A stretch of 64,000 nt of DNA from Paratinospora sagittata (GCA_035771175.1 CM069594.1:9858620-9922619); one strand, 5' to 3'; numbered from the stretch's first letter, positions 33,604-46,352 are shown. Notes: generated by a model not told the origin, from the sequence alone. Program-made: numbers and translations.

Positions 33604-36600
33604 AGGGACCAGCCAAACTTGAGGGCAAAATGGCCTTCAACAATTAATATTGAGTATTTTTGCTTTAATCTATGTTTAATGCTTCTAATTAACTAACCAT
33701 TGATTAGATTGATTTGGTAAACCTTGATTAACTTGAAAAAGAGATTTTTGGGTTTAGACATGATTAGAGTGACATATGATCAAATGGTGGAAACCATGAA
33801 ATCATGTAAGAGAGGAATATATTTGGATCACATATGTAACCATTGAGAGAGCGTGGACATTAGCTCCACAAATACTACAATTGGCAAAGTTCTAAGAAAT
33901 TGGCTCGAATATTGTACCATGATCACATTTTCTAAATATTAATTTTACCACTTTTTTGTAGCTCAAGGAGGAAAATGAACTTCAATGAATATGCTTATTT
34001 AATAAATCTCTTCTAAGCTTGTTATACATCAAAGTAATTGTGATTTTGATCTTTTTGAATAAAATAGATCCATATAAATTGTCTCATAAATGTACACCAT
34101 TCTAATGCTTCAACTTGAGGCAAAGTTATATCTTGCTAGCTAACAAATTAATTAAGAACATATTTGATATGTAGATTAAGATATATATTTCTTGTCTTTC
34201 TCTAATCTTAATTGCATATTTTCCTTTTGAAGACATACTAATAAATTCTTCAAGAGTTCTTATAAAATTCAAATAATCTATATATGCCCTAATAAATACA
34301 AATCAATAAAAAAAAAATTCTTCATAATATGCATGCATAAATATGATCACTAATATTTACTAAAAATATTATAAAATATCCATGCATAATGATCATATAA
34401 ATATCATACAGTACGTGCTACATAATTTTAATTGAAACAATTTTGAACCTTTCAAAAATCATATTTTGAATCATTTGCTTCAAGCATTTTAAATCCTTAA
34501 TAAATTTTCATAAATATATATATCATTATCAATGAATCTATTTATTTCCTTAAATATTTTCATATAAAATAATCATTCATATCCAAATTAATTTACACTT
34601 CACGCGTTTGAATTTCATTCCAAATAGTTCTTGTTTAGCAACAAGTTTAGCTTTATATAAATTCTTCCTTTCGACTTTTGCTTTTAATGTCAACATTTTT
34701 TTCACAATCTATAGTGCAAGATCCCCATTATTGAAAATATCAATGGACATACATAAAATATTAATTGAAATATCAGAAGAAATATTATTTTCATCCCATG
34801 TCTTTAATATGTATTGAACTTTATGAGATTTCCTCATATATTTTTTTAATTCTTCTTTAAGGAATATTATTTCTTCAAATTCATATATCTTCAACACATA
34901 TTTATGTCCCTTTATTGGACATTTATATTAATTTATTTCTCTTCAAAAAGTATTTATTTTCTAATTCATATCACTTCAAGAGATATTTATGCCTATGAAG
35001 GAGACATTTATTTCTCAATTTATTCCTTTTCATAGAATATGTGTTTCTCAAATGATAACTCTTGCAGAAATACTTATGTTTCTCATTAGACATATATTTT
35101 TCAATTTATTTATTTCTAAAGAATATTTAACACTCAATCCATACATCTTCAAGGGACATTTATTTTCCAATATTTTATTCCTCTTTAAGAATATTTGTTT
35201 ATATCTTCTTCTTGTAGGAAAGTTGTGTCATTTAATTTTATTTGACCGGTCAATCACACTTCAAGCGTGTTATATATTCATGTATTAACACATAAACAAT
35301 TTGTGGTATAAGGACTTAATTAAAAAATGCATCAGTTAATTATTGATTTACAATTATATTTGCATATGATTGATCTTGTGAACTCTTAATTGAGTTTTGG
35401 TTTCTTCTTTGAGCTTCTAGTTCACATAGTCTCATATTGTATTATAGCAATTTACGCGTCAAAGAATTGTCTTTTCTCCCCTTAATGGTGGCAAAATTGT
35501 TTCATATTGGCTCATATTGCATTAGTAATTTTACATGCTATTATGCTAAAATTAGCTTCTCCCCTTAATGATAGAAAAATTGCTTCACTGAACCTTGACC
35601 AATTATGTCATTATTCAAAATATTATTAAGGTATCTAAGACTTGGCAAGTATGCCAAAATATAAATATATTTCTGTCAAAGATTTTATGGTTCTTCATTA
35701 CACTAACATTTCAATTGACCTCATAATTAATCTCATGATGTAATAAACCAAAAATTAAAGTAGTAAGCCTCTCTAAATTTCTCTTTCTGCCCAAAAATAA
35801 ATGAAGCAATTTAGTGATATTTTTCAATATGTGATATCTTTTTGTTCGTATATTTTCAAAATTAAGCAATTTTTTTGTATCACATAAAATATAAGGCATT
35901 AATTGCTACTAAAAATCTTACTTTTTTTGACAATATACTAATTGCTCTTTTAGAGACATCAATAATATTTCTCAACCTCTTTTTCTTTATTGAGGCTCGA
36001 TAAAGATCAATCATTGGTCATATGACATGTATCTGACCAATACCTTTTTTTATTAATTTCACATGTATTGCAAACACTTTATATTTCATATGGATATATT
36101 TCAAATATATGGCTATAACCATATTCCAATAATTGTAACCATTATAATTTTTATAATAATTTTAATTATAACATTTTCCATATTCATTCAATTTCATGAA
36201 AATAACATTTTTTTCTCATCCATTCTCACGGCCTTTGTCACTTTCATTTTCTCATCCATAATTATGACCTTTGTCATATTTATTTTTATGAGTTATGGCT
36301 TTTGCAACATTCATTTGCCATATTTACTTTCTCATTCATAATCATGAATTTTGTCAAATTATATTTTTCATTCACAATCATTAACCAAAATATCAATCAT
36401 TTTGGGGAATGATATACAACCAGCTAGATGAGCTTGGTAATTTTTCATCATAATTATTTACTTGAGAAGACATCAAAACGTAATTTTTCATCGCAACTTT
36501 TTTTTCTTGAGAAGATTTCAGCATTCTCTATTTTGCTACTTCAGGAGCATATTTAAGATGTAAAATAATGTCGTCTTCTTTTTTCTCATAATTTTGAGCT

Positions 36601-36707
36601 CGCAACTTTAGGTGCATTTAATCATATAATAAACTTTTCAATCTAGCTTTTGGCTAAAACTTTTTTTTTTGTTATAGCTTCAAGCTGTAAAATATTTTTT
36701 CCCACAA
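33604..36707. other. AT-rich intergenic DNA, mostly featureless
   Basis: About 3.1 kb of AT-rich sequence with no defensible gene apart from the weak copia trace at 35590-35899. Two partly repeated stretches are visible: CTTCTCCCCTTAATG recurs at about 35472 and 35550, and a T-rich block at 36170-36360 repeats TCATCCATAATTATGACC-like units. Long open frames here come from low complexity. Confidence 0.6.
35590..35899 (-). pseudogene. Weak Ty1/copia remnant (pre-integrase region)
   Basis: On the minus strand, an open stretch with LLNFENIRTKRYHI and, further on, GRKRNLERLTTLIFGLL resembles the GAG-pre-integrase linker of plant copia polyproteins. About 60 bases later, FIFWHTCQVL sits where copia has its zinc-domain WHxRLGH motif, with both key residues after WH altered. 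Nothing beyond this is recognisable. The assignment rests on spacing and partial motifs and could be coincidence in AT-rich DNA. Confidence 0.4.
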
Positions 36708-36712
36708 CTTTT

Positions 36713-37947
36713 TGTCACACCCGGCCTGGACCGATGGAACACTCACAAGCGGGCTATGATGCAGTTACAAATAGAAATAAGATACGCAAGAACACAACAT
36801 AGGGACAAAGTTCTTTTCATTAATTATAAATGTTTCTAGTACAAAATAAGGGCAGTCTAATGACCGCCAATTCAAGGGAACATGCTCCCTAAAAATTACC
36901 CTAACTAATTACACTGTGAAGTCAGAGGTTACAAACACAAGGGCCCATGTACCTCCGCCCAGATCCACCTCAAGCTCCTGAAAAATTATTAGCAACGAGA
37001 TGAGCTATCGCCCGATGGGTGAAACAAATATTCCATGGATTATGACAATTAATAAAGAAAACATCACAATCATACTTATCAGATAAACACTACATAATAT
37101 CATCAACAATGTACAATAACAAAAGCCAGTCAACACCCATAACGTGTTGTCTCGTAAGGGTTCCTAGCCAGGTACCATCCTGGGTTCACGTACAGATGTC
37201 TATCTCCAGGGTGATTCATCCTGAGTTCACACCGTACGTCCATCTCCAAAAAAAATTACATATAGTCGATTTATTTCAATAAAAAGGTAAAACTTGGTCT
37301 GAACATCTCCTTTTAGCTAACATAATGAAGTTTACTGCAGAGATGTACCGCCTGGGGTTAACTCAACTAAGTAGGCATTTATGCGCCAATAATCAATCCA
37401 TAGGCTGCGAACGACTTACATCCCTAGGTGGTTACGTTGTCTACTAACTTCCACGTATAATTCTAATTCACAATCGTGAGTGTGAAGGTTCGGTCTCGAA
37501 TTTATGTCGGGCATGATTTGGTAGTAGTGGAGTCACAATGGTTTCGTTTGAAAACCACTCTTCTAGAGCAACAAACTGCTTCCCGTTCACTATTCAAAGG
37601 AACTTGGGATAAGACTGTGTCTAGCTAATTAAACCAATTACTAATTCAACAGAGTAATGAATTAACAAATGGATTCCATGTCAAGGCACATGCATGAATG
37701 ACATAGTCTAAGTGAATATCAAACATAATAATAAATGTTTGAAAACTTTATAAAAAGACATAAGAGAGGGAAAGAGGTTCTTTAGGAGAGGGAGAGAAGT
37801 GGAGAGATGGATGATGGAAATAGGGAGGGGAGGACCCATTTTTATAAGGAATGAAAAGCCAAAACGTTCTAGCAGAACATTCTTTTCTCTTTTTATTTTC
37901 TTTTTTGTGTCCTCAGATGCCTTTTGTCTAATCCTGGGGGTATTACG
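36713..37947 (-). repeat. Element F 3' LTR (left copy)
   Basis: 1.24 kb, matching 52222-55919 after removal of the S3 insert. It lacks about 120 bp (near 37528) and about 95 bp (near 37760) that the other LTR has. A minus-strand TATA box (TATAAAAATGGG, about 37836-37846) fits the U3/R promoter. The plus-strand end is ATTACG instead of ATTACA. Confidence 0.92.
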
Positions 37948-37962
37948 CTTTACCCCCTTAAA
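37948..37962 (-). other. Element F polypurine tract
   Basis: The minus strand reads TTTAAGGGGGTAAAG right before the 3' LTR, giving both a PPT and the element's orientation. Confidence 0.85.
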
Positions 37963-38639
37963 AGAATTTCGCCCTCGAAATTCAGTCAATCATTACCCTG
38001 ATTGTTGTCTCCTAGAGATTGGATTGGAAGTCTGTTATCCTTAATGCTTAATCTTCGATTTTCTTCAATCGGTTCAGGATGTGAGTGGTAAGGTCCCTGA
38101 ACCATGCTTAGACCTGTCGAGTCTTCCAAATCGTCAAAGAGAGCAAATCGAGTCTAATTCATCCTCGGAGGGTTCTGATAGTTGTATCACAGAAGGGGGT
38201 GATGGGCTCCAAGGAATGTTAAACTAAATGGTTGTGGTGGTAGTGGAACACTTTTACGTGTCGTTGCCCAAACTAGTTGGCCTGGTGGTTTTGGTAGAAG
38301 GTCATGCCAAGTTGAGGGACTGGGATTCTTGGGACCAGATGTTGGAAGTGTGGTTTCATCACTTGTTTGGTCATTTGATGTCCATCGGCGCTCGATCGAA
38401 GGGGACCTCAGTCGTCATGGCGGGGACTGTGGTGATCTTATTGAGTAAGACGGAATGGGTTCCCGGCTTGGGGGATCTCCCCATCTGTCCCAAGGAGGCC
38501 ATTGTGGTTCACTCCTATTTGAGTTGTTGTCAGACATCTACATGGTTAGTTGAGTGAAACAAAGATATTAGCACGTATATAGAGGAAGTTAGATAATTTC
38601 ATTGATAAGTGAATAATAAAATACATCACATCATCAATT

Positions 38640-40015
38640 ACTACTAGGAAACAAATCAGGATATTTTTGTTTGATGGTTTCTTCTAGTCCCAAGTTGTTT
38701 CCTCTATGCCATGGTGATCTCAAAGTACTTTTACTAATGGGATATTATGACGCCTTAATTCTTGAGTTTTCCTATCTAGAATTTGTATCGATTTCTTCTA
38801 ATACTTGTTTCCTTCCTCAATCTGGACTTCAACCAGAGGGACAACATGTGAAGGGTTATGATGGTACTTTTTGAGCATGGGTACATAGAAAACATCATGA
38901 ACTTTGGACATTGATGGGGGAAGAGATAGTTGATAGGCCAATTCTCCAATGCAGTTGATGATCTCAAACGAGCCAATGTACCGTGGAGAGAGCTTCCCTT
39001 TGATCCCGAATCATCTGACACGTCTTGTAAGTTGGATTTTCAAAAAAACATAGTTCCTGACCTGAAACTCTTGGGGTCGTCTCCTCTTGTCGGCGTAACT
39101 CTTATGTCAATTTTGTGCCACACAAAGCCTCTCTCTTACTAGTTCAATCTTCTCAGAAGTCTCTTGAACTAATTCTAGCCCCACTTGAGGTAGATTTTCC
39201 ATATCCAACCAACATATCGTTGATCTGCAAGGGCGACCATAGAGGACCTCGTATGGTGCCATCCCAATACTGGATTGGTAGTTGTTGTTGTATGAAAACT
39301 CAGCCAAGTGTAAATATTTCGCCCATCTATCATGAAAATCCAATGCATGGTATCGTAGTATATCCTCCAGAATATGGATCAATCGCTTTAACTGTCTGTG
39401 GGTGAAATGTTGTGCTCATGGTAATCTTGGTGCCCATTCTGCTCCGGAAGCTTTTCCAAAAGCAGGATGTAAATCGAGGGTCTCTGTCACATACAATCAT
39501 AAGTGGGATACCATGAAAACGTACGATCACTTTTTCATATAACTCTTTTAACTTGGCAGGGTTATCAATAAACTTGATTGGTATGAAGTGTGAAGCCTTT
39601 GTGAGTCTGTTGATGTTAACCAAGATAGTGTTTTGTCCCTTATAATTTTGAGGTAAGGCCGTGACAAATTTCATTGATATGTTGTCTCACTTTTACTCCT
39701 CAATTGGTAAGGACTAGAGAAAGCCAAAAAAAAGTCTACATTCTATTTTTACTTGTTGACATGTGAGACGTCGTGCAACAAAGTCTGCAATGGCCTTTTT
39801 TCATTCTAGATAACTAGAATTGTTGCTTGACATCCTTGTACATTTTATCACCTTCAGGATGCATAACAAACTTAGAACAATGCATTTCAGTGAGCACTTC
39901 TCTTCGAACCTCAGGGCCGTTTGGTAGGCACAGACGTTTCATGTAGAATACTACTCCATCAAAGACCGACCAATAAGGGAGGATTTGTTCGCTTTGAAGG
40001 AGTTCTTTTTATTCA
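38640..40015 (-). pseudogene. Element F integrase and chromodomain
   Basis: Minus-strand integrase in pieces. The zinc region is degenerate (about 39750-39910: MHCSKFVMHPEGDKMYKDVK, then CQQVK). The core, open at 39330-39674, reads MKFVTALP, NINRLTKASHFIPIKF, CDRDPRFTSCFW and FHPQTV, so the first two Asp are present. It continues at 39107-39382 with FSYNNNYQSSIGMAPYEVLYGRPCR. The C-terminal domain (38830-39100) has GKLSPRYIGSFEII. The chromodomain lies at about 38650-38790, with SIQILDRKTQELRRHNIPLVKVL and EETTWDxKK. Several stops interrupt it. About 680 bp of non-coding DNA separates it from the PPT. Confidence 0.88.
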
Positions 40016-40449
40016 TCAATTCAGGGTTGTTAGCTTGAGTTGCTGAGACTTTTCAATAAATCGTAAGTTGTATTCCTCCATCTCTGTAGTCAACTTTCCC
40101 ATTTCAAAGTCCAGGATGCAGGCTATGACATATGACTTTCTACTTAGGGCATTAGCCACAACATTGGCTTTTCTCGAATGATACTGTAGTTCAAAGTCAT
40201 AGTCCTTCAAAAATTTCAACCATCTTCTCTGGTGGAGGTTGAGGTCTCTCTGAGTGTAGATGTACTTGAGGCTCTTTTGATCTAAGTAGACCTCGAGTCG
40301 TTCACCATATAGATAGTGTCATCATATCTTCAATGCAAATATCACAGCTGCAAGTTCTAAGTCGTGCGTTGGGTAATTTCTGTCATGATTCTTCAATTGT
40401 CGAGAGGCATATGCAACAACTTGGCCATCTTGCATTGGTATAGCACCTA
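40016..40449 (-). pseudogene. Element F RNase H, downstream part
   Basis: Minus-strand RNase H after the S1/E insertion: [39 protein letters not shown] with the catalytic Glu, then DQKSLKY-like sequence, and finally [29 protein letters not shown], the usual terminus, at 40016-40219. A frame break lies in the middle. The upstream part with the catalytic Asp (YTDTS) is at 45253-45365, about 4.8 kb away because of the inserted LTRs. Confidence 0.88.
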
Positions 40450-40454
40450 AGCCT

Positions 40455-42741
40455 TGTTGGCCCAGTATTACCAACCAAGATGGGGGGGTGAATTGGACGT
40501 GGCAGATTTTCGCGTTACCTTTCGGTTAAATAATCAAACAATAAATGTGTGCAGTATAGGTAACAAGCAAAGCAATAAAGTGCAGAAAAGGTAAACAAAT
40601 GGACACAGTGATTTATAGTGGTTCGGTTCCCTTAAAACCTACTCAACTACTTGACTACCCACGATCAGAATTTCCAAAATCCACTAAGTCTAATCAACTT
40701 ATGGGTGTGACTAGAAGCCATACAATCTAGTTAACTTGCAGGCATAACTAGAAGCCGTGAACCTAAACAACTTGCGAGTGTGCTAGAAGTTATATAATCT
40801 ATTCAACTTACGAGCGTGACTAGAAGCCGTATACTAACCAACTTACAGGCGTGTTTAGAAGTCGTACAAATAAGGTATAGTCCACAGTTGACTAACGGGT
40901 CAACTTTACATTCAAGGTTACAAATGATATTAAGAAAAGTTCTAAGAACTCTCTCACAATTCTAGCATACAATCTTGTAATTAGCAATCTCAACTATTTC
41001 AACCACAATATACTAAATGAAGTGCAACGTTGAAATAGTTTATCACAAGAACATGCAAATGATTCAAAAGATGTTTGTGCAAGTTCAAGAATCCTGTGTG
41101 TACATGTATTCTCAGATTCTAAATATGATGAATGAAGCACAAGAATCAATATGCAAACAATGATCAAAACTTATTGATTCAAAGAGATAAATATTCAAGT
41201 ATGTGAATCAATATGCATAAGTTAAGATCAAGATGATCGATTCACATAATATATCTTAAGCATAAGAATCGATGTCAAATAAATCAAATGAAACCAATAT
41301 CCAAGATGATACAAGTTGAAAGCTCAAACATGATTTCACAAAAAAGAGAAAAACGGTTTTAATAGGATTGTAAATCAAACACAAAAAACCATTTCAACAC
41401 AAACACATTCACACGAATCTTAAAGAGAGATTTTACCCAACTTTTGGTAAGGATGAAGCACGTAAGATTCTTCAAGGTGTGAAGGTGATTGAGTATGATT
41501 TCACCTTCAAAAATGATCAAGATCAACAAGATATGTGACGAATTCACTCAAGAACAGCTTGATCAATGCTCAAGAAAACATTTCAAGTTTCTCAAAGATT
41601 TTTTAAACGATTAGGAGAACTTTTTGAAAGATTGAATCAAAGATTCAAATGTAGTGAACTTTTGCAATCAAAAGATGTTTAGAATGGCTCAAGAACTTGT
41701 TTAAGACTTGGAAATACGAACACAAGAATATAGGCACAAATTCATATGTTTTGCAAAAGTTGTTCTCAAATAAACAAAGTGTGATATTTATAAAAAAAAT
41801 ACCTACCCGAGGCACAAGAACAAGTTCCTTAGATGAGGAGCGCGTTTTTGCTTTAAAATTAAGAAGTTTCAAATTTCCCTCTAATGCAGCAGCGCGTTCC
41901 TTATTGAAGGAGCGTGTTCTTCCATTTGTCCATTAGACATAGGAGCGAGGTTCTTTAATTATAAACACGGTTTCTATGAAAATTTCTCTTTTGCCCCTTT
42001 CTGTAGGAGCGTGTTCTTGGTAAGAAGAGCACGTTACTTAAACCCTGATCTGAAAATCTGGGTTTCAAGGAAGAAACACAGGAGCACATTCCTTGGAGTT
42101 CAAAGTGACAGAACCTTGATTTTTCGATTAAAACAAGTTTAAAGCATATTCAAACACATAAACCAACTTTGAAAACATTTTAAACATGATTAAAACATAA
42201 TGAGCGAAGATAAACATGTGTAAAAGAAACGACTAATGCAAATAAAACAAGATGATTAAGACATACGATACAACACACGTAAACCAATGAAATCCAAGCA
42301 AAGCTGGTAACATGAGTGCATGATTAACAATGATATAGATATGAATGAAAATCAACCTGAACTATATGGTTGCATGATAAACATGATAATGTACGTGCAT
42401 GCATGATCAATATGATAATAGTATACAAGCATAAATATCTATTAACCTATATGCATGAGAAATAATAATGTATGCATGATTTAGAAAAGATGCAAAGTAT
42501 ATTGTGGTTGGAACAAATAAAGATTACTCTACAACACTAAGATTCTAGATAAAAGATTACAGACTTGAAGCTCTTAAATCTTCTTGCTTCATTGTTCCAT
42601 CTACACGCTTTGACGAGATAGTTGAATTCATATGATATAGATAGTAAGCACTGAAACAACTAAGTCAAAGACATTAGTGATCACAAGGAATGTTGTTTGT
42701 AATCACCAAAACAAAATTGGGTGAGAGTCGTTACATCAACA
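40455..42741 (-). mobile_element. Solo LTR S1 (Sirevirus-like family S)
   Basis: On the plus strand it runs TGTTGGCCCAGTATT...ATCAACA, the reverse of an LTR ending GGGCCAACA. It matches S2 (47101-49440) and S3 (52823-55052). It has repeated CAACTTACGAGCGTGACTAG-type units (40670-40870) and at least six AGGAGCGCGTTCCT-type palindromes (41836-42095). No internal copia sequence is attached. The left flank AGCCT and the flank after LTR E (AACCT, 45253) nearly match, suggesting that one target duplication encloses S1 plus E. Confidence 0.85.
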
Positions 42742-42743
42742 AG

Positions 42744-45252
42744 TATAGCACCCGTACCTTAAGATGACGTCATTTTGATCGTAGTGTACATGTATACATA
42801 TTCGTATATGTATGCATATGCATATTTTGACGCTCGACGTGCGTAGGTTCAAGTGTATTTGCATTCTTTTATGTCTTAGTGAGTGCACATGAAGTTTCAG
42901 AACCATTGGAGACCATTTCGGCATCGAAACATGGAAAATTGGGTTTTGGAACCAAGGAGCTCGCTCCTTGAGCTAGGCCGAGAAGAATTTTTTTCAGTCT
43001 TCGATGAAGCACTCTCCATGGTTGGAGGAGCGTGCTCCATTGTGATATTTCCAAATATTTTGCCTCCAAATTTGAAGGAGCGCGTTGGATTTCTCGAAGG
43101 AACGCCCTTCTCGAATGAGAAAAAATTGGAGGAGGTAACTCCATGCTGGGCAGGCCGAATTTTCCAGTTTTTGGCAATTTTTGTGTGTGGGCCCAAACAC
43201 TTATATATAAGCAAATACACCACTTTTTCAGCTCATTTGCATTTTTTTCCACTTAGAAGAGGGGGGAAGGAGCTTGGAGAAGTGGAAAAGAAGAGGAGAA
43301 GAGAAAGGAGAGAAAGGATTAGGGTTTTGGTGCTTTAATGCCGAACAATCCTCTAAGGTTTGCATTTTCTCTCATTTTCTTCCTTCAATCTCTTTAGCAC
43401 GTGTTTGGAAACTGATTTTTTGACCTAGGGTTTCCATGAATCCCAAAATTGTAGGGTCTTTAACCTAGGGTTTATATGTATGGACTATTTTATGCTTGTT
43501 TTTCATGCTAATGACCTTCCCTAACCTCAACCAACACCTAAGGGGTGTTTTCCATCTATAAATCCCAAAATTTAAAGGAGTGGTGGAAAACCAATGTTGG
43601 ACTTAGGCTTTGATTTTGTGATGTGTGTCTTGATGGTATGGGGAGTCCATAAATGATGAAACCCCCAATTTCTAACAAGAAATTGGAGGGGTTTCATGGA
43701 TTTGACCTAAACTAGGATTTTTGACCTAGGGTCTATTCAAATTGCATGTGAATTATGAAGAGTGCATGGGTAATTTTGGATGTATAGCACCCCAAATTAC
43801 TGATTTTGATTAGTAGAAACCCTAGTGTAGTTCAATTTTGGCCTAGGTCTTGTAATTTGGGAAATTGCATGTGATTTGGGGATTTGCCCAAATTTAGGAA
43901 TTTTGACCTAATCGAATTCAATTGATGAAATTGACTTGCAATTAGTCTAATTAACCATATTTATGATTGATTGTCATGTATTATTGAGGTTAGATCAACC
44001 TATTGCATTCAATTTGGTTAAATATGGGTTAATTTAGTAGTAAATGGTTGAATTGGGTAAATTGGGTTTGGCCCATGTGTATAACCAATTTAGGAATCTA
44101 ATTGGCTTTTGATTTGAGTTTGAACATGGGTTTTTGACATACTTTATGGCTGATTTTTAGTTGGTGTAAACCATGTTATTTTTCAGGGTTTTGTGATTGA
44201 TCTAGAAACCCATATAGTCAATTGGAAAGTTGAAGTGCCTTGGGGTGAATTGTCGTGATTGGAATTGAAATTAGATCGGCTAAGATTAACCAATCAAGTG
44301 TGAGTGTTCTTTTACTTTTGGATTTCTCTATATGTGGCATTGTATTACTTAAACTGATTTGAATTGATATCTATTAGTGTTATACATGTTTTAATGTTCC
44401 ATGAAACATATTTGAGCATAGTTCATAGGGTTAGCAATTTGGTTGGGTCTCCTAGTTGAGATTTCCCTTGGGAAATCTCGTAAGTCTAATGGTGATCCCC
44501 AGTTGTGGACCTGGCAGATGGTTTTATGGCTTGTGTATAGGTAGGTTAGCTTAGGCTAATCCTACGTGTTGCATGACCCCAGAAATCCTATTAGAATCTG
44601 AGTACTGTTGGTCGGATCGAGCACTGTGTGTAGCGCACCATGCCTTTGATCGCCCTTGCTTAGGAGGTGTTAGGATTGCATGTGCATGATTAGAAATTAT
44701 ATGCATTGTCTTATTCATGGCATGATGCATTATATTGGCATGTATGTAATCTTATTTCATCACCATGATACTTCAAATGTTTTTATGATCTTGCCATGTT
44801 TTTATAAATGAACATATATTGCCACTTGTAAATGACATTCACTGAACTTGTTGTTGTAGCCCACACCTCACCCTTTTCTTTCAGGATCTGATAGGAAGTG
44901 TAAAGGGAAGGCTTGACTGCGGAGCATCCCTTGGTTTTTGTTGATGTAGGTGGTGTACATTTCTTAGTATTTTGATATTATATACATGAGAACACCTAGT
45001 ATATGTATATTTAACACATAGATGGGATGTGTTGGGTTTTGTATATTTTGTGGACTTTGGAATTTTGTTTTTGGTAATTTGGAGATGTAATATTTTATTC
45101 ATTGTTGATCATGTTTAGATGGATGCTTATTAGGATTGTGTTCATATTGGCACTCATGTTATTTTAGGCTGACAGAACGTCGGGTGTACTGATGGAGGGT
45201 ACATTAGGGGGTTCCGTGCCGGTCCTGACGTCAGGTATAGTGGGTCGTGACA
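42744..45252 (+). mobile_element. LTR E: Tekay-type solo LTR, plus strand
   Basis: A 2.5-kb LTR related to those of A and C. It starts TATAGCACCCGTACC (terminal TG mutated to TA) and ends GGGTCGTGACA. It contains TGACGTCA at 42765-42772, CCTGACGTCAGG at 45224-45235, the palindrome CAAGGAGCTCGCTCCTTG at 42953-42970, GGAGCGTGCTCC at 43027-43038, a TATATATAAG promoter box at about 43202-43211, and a 42-base hairpin at 43656-43697. No internal region or clear target duplication of its own is present. Confidence 0.87.
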
Positions 45253-45830
45253 AACCTTATAAGGAAGTATCAGTGTATAGTGTAAATCCAACTCTACTCC
45301 TTGGAGTAATCAGTATCAATGCTGTTGTGAGACATTTTTTCAACTCTTGAAATAACGATTCACAGGCTATGTCCTAGATAAATCGAAATGCCCATACCGA
45401 GTTCTAAAGGTCATTTTGTGTATGTCCAACTCTTTGATTTGGTGTTGATGATAATCAGATCGTAGATCGATTTTAGAGAAAAATTTGACATCTCTAAGTT
45501 GGTCAAGCAAGTCATCGATCCTAGGCAGTGGGTATCTGTTCTTGATGGTTACGTTATGCAATTTGCGAAAGTCAATGTAAAGTCATAATGAACCATCATT
45601 TTTGTGTACGAATAAAATTGGAGAGCCCCATGGTAATGAAATTTTTCTGATGAAACCTGCACTCTCCAATTCCTTCAGCTGCTTGTCTAACTCCACCAAC
45701 TCGACATTGGATATTCTGCATGGTGCAACGGAGATGGGTTCAATTCCCAGTATGAGCTTGATCTCAAAGACAAATTCCCAAACCGAAGGTAGACCGGGAA
45801 GGTCGTTTAGGAAAACTATTGGGAATTAAG
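45253..45830 (-). pseudogene. Element F reverse transcriptase with deleted catalytic core
   Basis: Minus strand. RT begins near 45830 (VELVELDKQLKELESAGFIRK, LPWGSPILFVHKND) and is open at 45367-45561: [52 protein letters not shown]. It then jumps directly to the connection/RNase H start (QELKKCLTTALILITP, then YTDTS). The segment that should hold the catalytic xDD motif, thumb and connection, several hundred bases in elements A and C, is missing. The polymerase is therefore dead by deletion, independently of its stops. Confidence 0.88.
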
Positions 45831-46010
45831 ATATGACTGGGATGTCATGTAGTTCAAGAAGATATAGTGATGATGGTTCATTGTCATCACTAATAGATAG
45901 GGCTCAGAGCTGTGCCTTAAGGAGTGCAACAATTGAACTGTGTATCCATTTTCAGGTTCCCCGAATCTTGACGGTCTCCCTAGTGAGCAAGGTTAGTTGA
46001 ACTTGATTCT

Positions 46011-46352
46011 TCAACAATCAATCTTACCGTTCAACGATGCAAGCCAGTCCATGTCGAGAATGATGTCAAAGTCTTTTACGTCCATGACCAGGAGATCTGC
46101 ATGAATTATTTGTCTTGACATTCTAAGTTCACATGTAGAACATTTCTCATTAATGCCAGTACCAGGTCCTATCGGGGTTGAGACATATATAGTGATATCA
46201 GTAGGCATAAGTTGCAACCCCAAATGTCTTACCAGTGCAGAAGATATAAAGGAGTGTGTGGAACCAGAATCAAATAAGACATGCACTATTGTATTAAACA
46301 AAGGAAATGTACCTTCCATCACACTGTTGTCTGGGAAGGGTTGTTGGGCCAC
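46011..46352 (-). pseudogene. Element F aspartic protease
   Basis: An open minus-strand stretch. The retropepsin-like protease is recognised from VLFDSGSTHSFISSALV (catalytic D-S-G intact) and from ILDMDWLASLNGKIDC, where related elements have GMDWL. It matures gag-pol inside the particle. It lies between gag (46353 upward) and RT (45830 downward), in the usual gypsy order. A stop at 46011 separates it from RT. About 180 bp between (45831-46010) is linker in broken frames. Confidence 0.88.

Noticed and set aside
36063..36341. Hydrophobic open frame resembling a membrane protein
   Set aside because: T-rich low-complexity DNA gives Ile/Phe-rich translations; the repeats in it are at DNA level.
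38228..38557. Plus-strand open frame of 109 codons
   Set aside because: It overlaps the 3' non-coding part of minus-strand element F, has no recognisable domain and is on the wrong strand.
42883..43338. Plus-strand open frame of 151 codons and three minus-strand frames over it
   Set aside because: They lie in the U3/R part of LTR E, where the palindromes raise GC content and remove stops; no homologous frame is open in the LTRs of A or C.
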